Source of the DNA: Hymenochaete sp. R1
Lineage: Eukaryota > Basidiomycota > Agaricomycetes > Hymenochaetales > Hymenochaetaceae
DNA: 64,000 bases
Reading direction: 5' to 3'
NCBI GenBank assembly: GCA_019400425.1
Contig: JAFREE010000003.1
Coordinates: 310,001 to 374,000, forward strand
This document shows positions 59,121-64,000 of the stretch, piece by piece (position 1 is the stretch's first letter; the number at the start of each line of letters is the position of its first letter). The position numbers and the translations under genes are program-made. The notes below the pieces were generated by a model. That model did not search any database and had not been told where the DNA came from. It worked only from the letters and a program-made list of their open reading frames with translations.

Positions 59121-59700
59121 CGTGGCGGATGGTCTAAGCTAGTGGTTATGAGTTGGTGGGGCTGCGGGTGGCTGATCAGAATGCATGAGAAAGAAAAAAG
59201 ACATAAAACATACGGTCGCTTGGCGTGGGGTGGGGTATTGACATAGCGACTGTTTCCCGAACTGCCGTATAAGGCAGTGATATACACATAAACTACTATT
59301 TTTATATGCTCTAGTAGACTATAAATGGCATCTGTATCGACAAAAGGAAGGAGCAGATAATAATAATAAAAATAATAATTGGCGCGTCTCGCATCGCATC
59401 GCATAGACGTTCGTTGCTCGTTCTTTTTATCCCCTTCCTTCCACCTCATCCATCCCCTCCTCCTCCTCCTCCTTCCTTTCCTTCTTCCATCTCCGTTTGG
59501 CTCATTTCCCGACTCTTCTCCTTTTCATTCTCACAATCTCACTTTTATAGTCTCTCAGCCGCTCTCAGACTCTCCTCCATCTCCTCTCGAGTCTCGTCCA
59601 AGGGGCTCACGAAGGCCGTAGACCTGGCCACTCAGTCGTTCCTTTCATCTTTCTAATTTCTCATCTGTATCAACCAAGTACCGGCGCTAGCATTTCAACG
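59121..59700. other. Intergenic between MFS and surface-protein genes
   Basis: 580 bp. It contains an AT-rich patch at 59345-59380 and a long CT-rich tract (59420-59620) leading to the next ATG. No gene is supported. Confidence 0.4.
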
Positions 59701-61025
59701 ATGGTCTCCTTGCACTATCGCAATGCTATCCTTCACAGGCGGGGCCTTGTGGACGGACGTGAGTGAACTTCCTCTATAAGCCTTCTCGTATGTCCTTGAT
59801 GAACATTCGCTTTCTCTATGCACACGCCTCACATCCCATCCTTGGTCCAAATTCAGTGCTCGGGTAAGTCCCGACTTTAATAAACCCCCTTCTCTTCCAT
59901 GGGAGCCCTTTCCATCGACTTTCATGTTGAAGGTCGATCCTGGCTTTGCATCAGGTGTGCTGACTTTGAGCAACAGAGACGGTGGCAGCTCTTCGACTAC
60001 CGCGGCTGCATCATCCACATCGACTGGTGGTGGCGGCGGCGGCGGACTTGTTGGCGGGCTGACAAGCGCCCTAGACGGTGTTTCCAGTGCGGTTGGTGGT
60101 CTTTCAACCGCATTTCAAACCCCCACGAGGTGAGCTCTCCGTTCTTCACAACGTGTCGTTGCGTTTTTGCCGACGTTAATTCAGTTCTTCATCTTCTGTT
60201 GTACCTACTTCATCGTCGGAAACCTCTTCACTTTCGTCTTCTTCATCCGTTGTCTCGTCTGGCACGAGCAGCGCTTCTTCCCAAACGTCTTCGTCTTCTT
60301 CGGCAACGTCCTCTTCAGCCACCACGACCTCATCCTCTTCTTCTGTGAGCAGCTCTACCCCGACTAGTTCTTCCACCCAGACCCCTCAACAAGCTACTCA
60401 GAGCGAGTCAACCTATCTCTCTACCTCGGGCGACTCCACCATAACTCTCACGGCCACGCTCCCGGCGTCAGATGCGGCCTCAGCCACCGCCACTCAGGCA
60501 GGTCAGACCAAGTCTTTTCTTCAGAACAAGCCTCTCTCCGGCGCCATTTTCGCACTTGCCGGTGTCGTAGGTGTCGTTCTTTTGGTCGTTATAGCCACCT
60601 GGTTCATCCGCCGCTCGCGCAAGAACAGGCTCCTCGAGGATGCGGAGCGATTCGATGGCCTCTTCCCGAATCACGATCCGGACGCTAACCTCGGCTACGC
60701 GAACGAGAAAATTGGACGCTCCAACTCGGGGCGAAGTGGCTCAGGCGGATCTCACCATGGCGGTAGCAATGAGTCGCTTATGGACAGGCGCCCTCTCAGT
60801 GACGGCACCATTCGCGAGCAGCAACAGCAGGGGGCTCAAGGCGGATATGGGTCCGCTAATGGGCCATCTATGCCTCCAGGTCTTGCAACGCGTCCAGCGT
60901 ATGCGGCCCAAACAAATGCTTACCCGTACGATAATGCTTACGGCGGAGCAGCGGTTGGCCCGGCATACCAACAACCGGCCTATGGCCAGGCTCAAGGGGC
61001 CTGGGGCGGTGGTGGGCACTACTAG
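59701..61025 (+). CDS. Ser/Thr-rich single-pass membrane protein (mucin-like surface protein)
   Basis: I recognise the architecture but not a named family. About 354 aa from exons 59701-59758, 59857-59863, 59971-60129 and 60185-61025. The N-terminus MVSLHYRNAILHRRGLVDG is followed by a Gly-rich patch and about 100 residues of Ser/Thr, probably O-glycosylated. One transmembrane helix follows (GAIFALAGVVGVVLLVVIAT) with a basic stop-transfer FIRRSRKNR. The cytosolic tail of about 110 residues is Gly/Tyr/Gln/Ala-rich and ends GGGGHY. This resembles fungal wall-stress sensors (Mid2/Wsc) in layout only. No WSC Cys domain is present and no clear signal peptide is seen. The second exon (7 nt) and the acceptor of the third are uncertain. 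An acceptor at 59905 would give DPGFASGVLTLSNRD instead, but breaks frame with the model exon 2. Confidence 0.65.
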
Positions 61026-62215
61026 CATTCCCAAGATTAGCCAGCGCCGATCGCGACGACAGTGACACCCGCTCGTTATGCACTATCCTCGCTTTGAAAG
61101 ACGGCGCTGGCAGAAGGTCAGTCGGGAGGGGTAGTCAGGGTTGTAATCCAGAACGCTTCTGGCTGGATGCAGGACTTTCAACTGACTGGGGATTGACGAG
61201 GGCTATCCATCTGCTGCTATCATTTACTACGACTGACAATGGTAACCGGATAAAAAGATCAAAAGAAAGCAATGTAGCTGTGGTTCCCGTAAAATCAACC
61301 AAAGGATACCCCCTGTATATTACCCCCAACTTTTCTCTTCTCTCACTTCCCACTTACACTTCTCAAACCCTCCATTTTCTTAATCATCTAACCTGTTTCG
61401 TTGTCCCACCGTCCCGCTTCTTCGTCCGTTGATTTGTCGATGTCTGATTGACCCCACCTGACACCTCCTGTTTTCTAAACTTCTTGTGTCCATATCGTAC
61501 CTTGACGAAAGTTCGTAGTAAAAATGCTTTTCTTTCTACTTTTTTCTTCGAACTCATGTCAAAATTTTGACACCCACCATTTGTAGCATGCACTTCCCCT
61601 TCAACCGACCTTCTTTTTCAGTGTCTTTTGCATGAGCGTAAGCTCTCCTACCCGCCGTACTGGCTTCATCACCCCGCTCCCGAATCTTTGAATCGTGCTC
61701 TTTACATAACCTACATACGTGTGGTTAGGTTCGGTTGTAAGAGTTGTAAGGTCCGAACCATCGGTTATTCACTATTATAAAGGTTGATCCTTGCTCTGCC
61801 TCGGAACCCGATTTCGTGCCCGGTTTTACTGGTTTTACCAGAGACCAAGCTTCCGCATAAATACTTGATTGAGCGTGGTTATGTATACTCTCGACACTTG
61901 ATGTGGTGAGATCCTCCGTTCTTAGATTCCCAGGTACCTTTTGTGTAATGATTGCCCCATGCCATGCTACATAGTCACCTAGAAGTCTGGAATCGAAGAC
62001 GTTTACGGAAAACTCCATAGTTCAACGAGGATTACTCACTGGCATAATATTAATGCTGGCGACAGTATCGTAGTAGTACATACACACAAAAGAATTAAAC
62101 AAAGCATGCCTTCTAATAAGAATCCAAGTGAAAAGAGAGTTATAAAAGAAGCAACCCAAAGTGAAATGCCGGGGTATTTGATTGCGCAAAGTACAGTGAG
62201 AAGTTCTATGGCTCT
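61026..62215. other. Convergent gene-free region
   Basis: About 1.2 kb. A 97-codon ORF on the minus strand (61725-62018) opens with a proper ATG but shows no motif, so I did not call it. Nothing else is seen. Confidence 0.4.
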
Positions 62216-63879
62216 TCATTCAAAGGAAAGTTCGTTCAAGAGGAGATCATTCATCTCCTTCGGGTTGTCGAGATAGACTGGGGCAAAACAAACCAGATAA
62301 GCACCCGATAAACATGAATGGAATGAGTCAATACACAAAAAAGGCTTACCGTGATGTCCAGCTTTGTCGATAATATGTACATTCACGTCATGGTTCCCCG
62401 CTGCCTTGAGACGTTCCTGGGACTGGTACCCTCCGAGGCAGTCCATCCAGTCATGCGAACCGTCTTTTCCAAACGACAGATCAATTTAGCGCAACACCTG
62501 GCAAGAGGGAAGACATAAACTTACAAACGAAGGTGATGGGTATCTTTAGAGCGGATATTCGTTCGACTATGGGCATTCGTGCGTGGGCATAGGGAGCGAG
62601 GATATGCGCTGTATTTAACGTTTGAGATCTGGAAAGAATAGAGCTGCGCTAGAAAACTCACAGATGCAATATTCCCCTGAACCTCTTGCTAAGGTAATGT
62701 TTAAGATATAGTCGTTCATATTACGTGTTTCCTCGTCTGTAAGACCAGAAAATCGCCGACTCGAGTACTTGAGGGAGGACCGTCAGCTCATCACTCCGCA
62801 GATATACAATGAGAACTGACCTTTCCGACCAACAGCGGACCGAAGATAGTTAAGTTCCTGACGAGTTGGAACGGGCTCACACCTTCCTCCCACAGGTACG
62901 TGAACACCCTCCTAATCATTGGCTCTTTCTCCCTCTTCTCCTTCTGCTCCGCCCGAGCCGCCTTCACAAGCCGCTCATCACTTGACCGCCTCCACCGATG
63001 TCCGTTTGTCTTGCTTGGCACATCCTCCTCTATCCCTTGCGTCACCTCCCCCTGCTCGTCCGTCAACTCCCGACTAGGCTGTGCCGCCTCCGGATCTCCA
63101 AGCATACCCGCAGGACTCAGCAACACGAGTTTCGAGACCCTTTCCGGATGCTTCAACGCATACGCCGCAGCCAGATACGCACCCAACGAGTGGCCCACAA
63201 GCGTCATCTTCTGTAGTCCTTGTTGAGCCCTCCATTCCTCCAGGGCATCAAGGAAGAACGATTCGGCTTGCCCAACTCGTTCGGCTGTGTCGGAGCGCTT
63301 CGCGGTGACGACGAAGGGAGGGCGGGAGGAACGACCCATGCCGAGCCAGTCGAGCGAGTGGACGGGTGCACCGGTGCGTGCGGCCCAGGTGGCGAGAGCA
63401 GAGTAGTTGCGGAAATAAAAACCTAGACCTGCGCCGAACCCGTGCAGCATGACAACAGGACTAATTTTCGATGCTTGAGCAGGAGGGGTGGTGGTGTCGG
63501 TGGGTGTGATGGAAAAGACATTGAGGTGGCGTTTCGTGCCGGATAGTTCTGCGCGTGAAGATGTACCAACGACCGGGGAGTTCTTTTCTGTACGACTCCA
63601 TGTTGAGGATTGGAAGAATGGTAACATCCTGGTAGTGTATGCAGTGTTAGCAACTTTAAGCCTGGGCGAACGAGTATATCAGCGCACGTACCGCAGTAGC
63701 CTCTCCTCGCTCGCCGCACTGCCCTTCTCACCCGCAGACCACCAACTCTTCGCGCTCTGAAAGAACGTCTGGGGAATATCCTTGGCTTCAGGTAACGGCT
63801 TCGCCATCGTTGACTCAGCGATGGATGCAGCGGCAGCAGCATCCGCCGCATTCATATTGCCTAGTACTTCCGCAACCAT
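62216..63879 (-). CDS. Alpha/beta hydrolase, ABHD4/ABHD5-Cld1/Ict1 family
   Basis: Lipid-active hydrolase or acyltransferase of the CGI-58-related group, which includes yeast Cld1 (cardiolipin deacylase), Ict1 and human ABHD4/5. About 453 aa, exons 63879-63692, 63628-62821, 62767-62662, 62608-62525, 62463-62350 and 62277-62216. Oxyanion region MLHGFGAGLGFYFRNYSALA, then HSLDWLGMGRSSRP, nucleophile elbow VGHSLGAYLA with Ser (ABHD5 has Asn here), KLVLLSPAGM, a charged lid region (about residues 240-295), FVYGSHDWMDCLGGYQSQER with the acid Asp, and AGHHVYLDNPKEMN with the catalytic His and the family's H-x4-D motif. The triad is intact, so it is probably an active enzyme. The Ala-rich N-terminus could be a targeting signal. 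Substrate choice between N-acyl phospholipids and cardiolipin cannot be made here. Confidence 0.92.
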
Positions 63880-64000
63880 GGATGATGATGATAGAAACGG
63901 AAGACGGCTTCGGGGGAAAGTGAAACGCGCTATCGCTGGTCGTTGGTGCTCGCACCTGGGTCTGGTGCGCGTTATATTGTGAATGAAGGCAGTGAATGAT
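63880..64000. other. Upstream flank of the hydrolase gene
   Basis: 121 bp to the window edge. It is presumably promoter or 5' UTR of the minus-strand hydrolase gene. No other signal is seen. Confidence 0.3.

Noticed and set aside
60176..60376. Minus-strand ORF rich in Glu/Asp/Val (66 codons)
   Set aside because: It is the exact antisense of the Ser/Thr-rich region of the surface-protein gene. Low-complexity Ser codons read backwards give acidic residues.
61725..62018. 97-codon minus-strand ORF with ATG
   Set aside because: The start context is reasonable but there is no motif, signal or conserved pattern, and it lies in a convergent intergenic region. It might be a small gene, but this is not supportable here.

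Overview
The window reads as nuclear DNA of a basidiomycete fungus, most likely an Agaricomycete. The genes are intron-dense, with introns mostly 50-60 nt long, GT-AG ends and CTRAY-like branch sites. The products are those expected of a filamentous fungus with mitochondria, peroxisomes and a glucan cell wall, and a DUF6699 protein, a family abundant in mushrooms, is present. I modelled 20 protein genes with supported products, one U2 snRNA gene, one small ORF of uncertain status and a block of decayed repeats. Exon joins were made by eye from splice sites, reading frame and family motifs. Every multi-exon model closes in frame.

Layout, 0-14 kb: the 5' end of a nuclear poly(A)-binding protein (Pab2) leaves the window on the left. 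Three co-oriented genes follow: a Zn2Cys6 regulator, an ACAD11-type acyl-CoA dehydrogenase with a peroxisomal-type C-terminus, and a membrane-tailed fatty aldehyde dehydrogenase. Next come a DUF6699 gene, a U2 snRNA gene on the minus strand and the m6A methyltransferase IME4/METTL3. 14-27 kb: an FHA-plus-forkhead regulator (Fhl1 type), a Ytp1-like membrane protein, then about 3.5 kb without genes that holds a diverged ~250-bp repeat in both orientations. A divergent mitochondrial pair follows (uS11m and QCR9).

27-43 kb: inositol hexakisphosphate kinase KCS1, a 4.3-kb gene-poor stretch, a small zinc-knuckle-like ORF, ribosomal protein eS25, and the divergent secretory pair glucosidase II beta and kexin. 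43-64 kb: a GCPII-like M28 metallopeptidase, a CK1-family kinase with a very long acidic tail, a Kre6/Skn1-type glucan synthesis protein, peroxin PEX14, a Dal5-family MFS transporter, a Ser/Thr-rich single-pass surface protein and an ABHD4/Cld1-type alpha/beta hydrolase.

Most of this is housekeeping. Kexin, glucosidase II beta and Kre6 all serve the secretory pathway and wall. QCR9 and uS11m serve the mitochondrion. PEX14 and the acyl-CoA dehydrogenase point to the peroxisome. The parts most worth a second look are the regulator-ACAD-ALDH trio, the inverted and tandem repeat block at 22.3-24.9 kb, the insertion inside an IME4 zinc finger, and the extra modules in the CK1 kinase tail.
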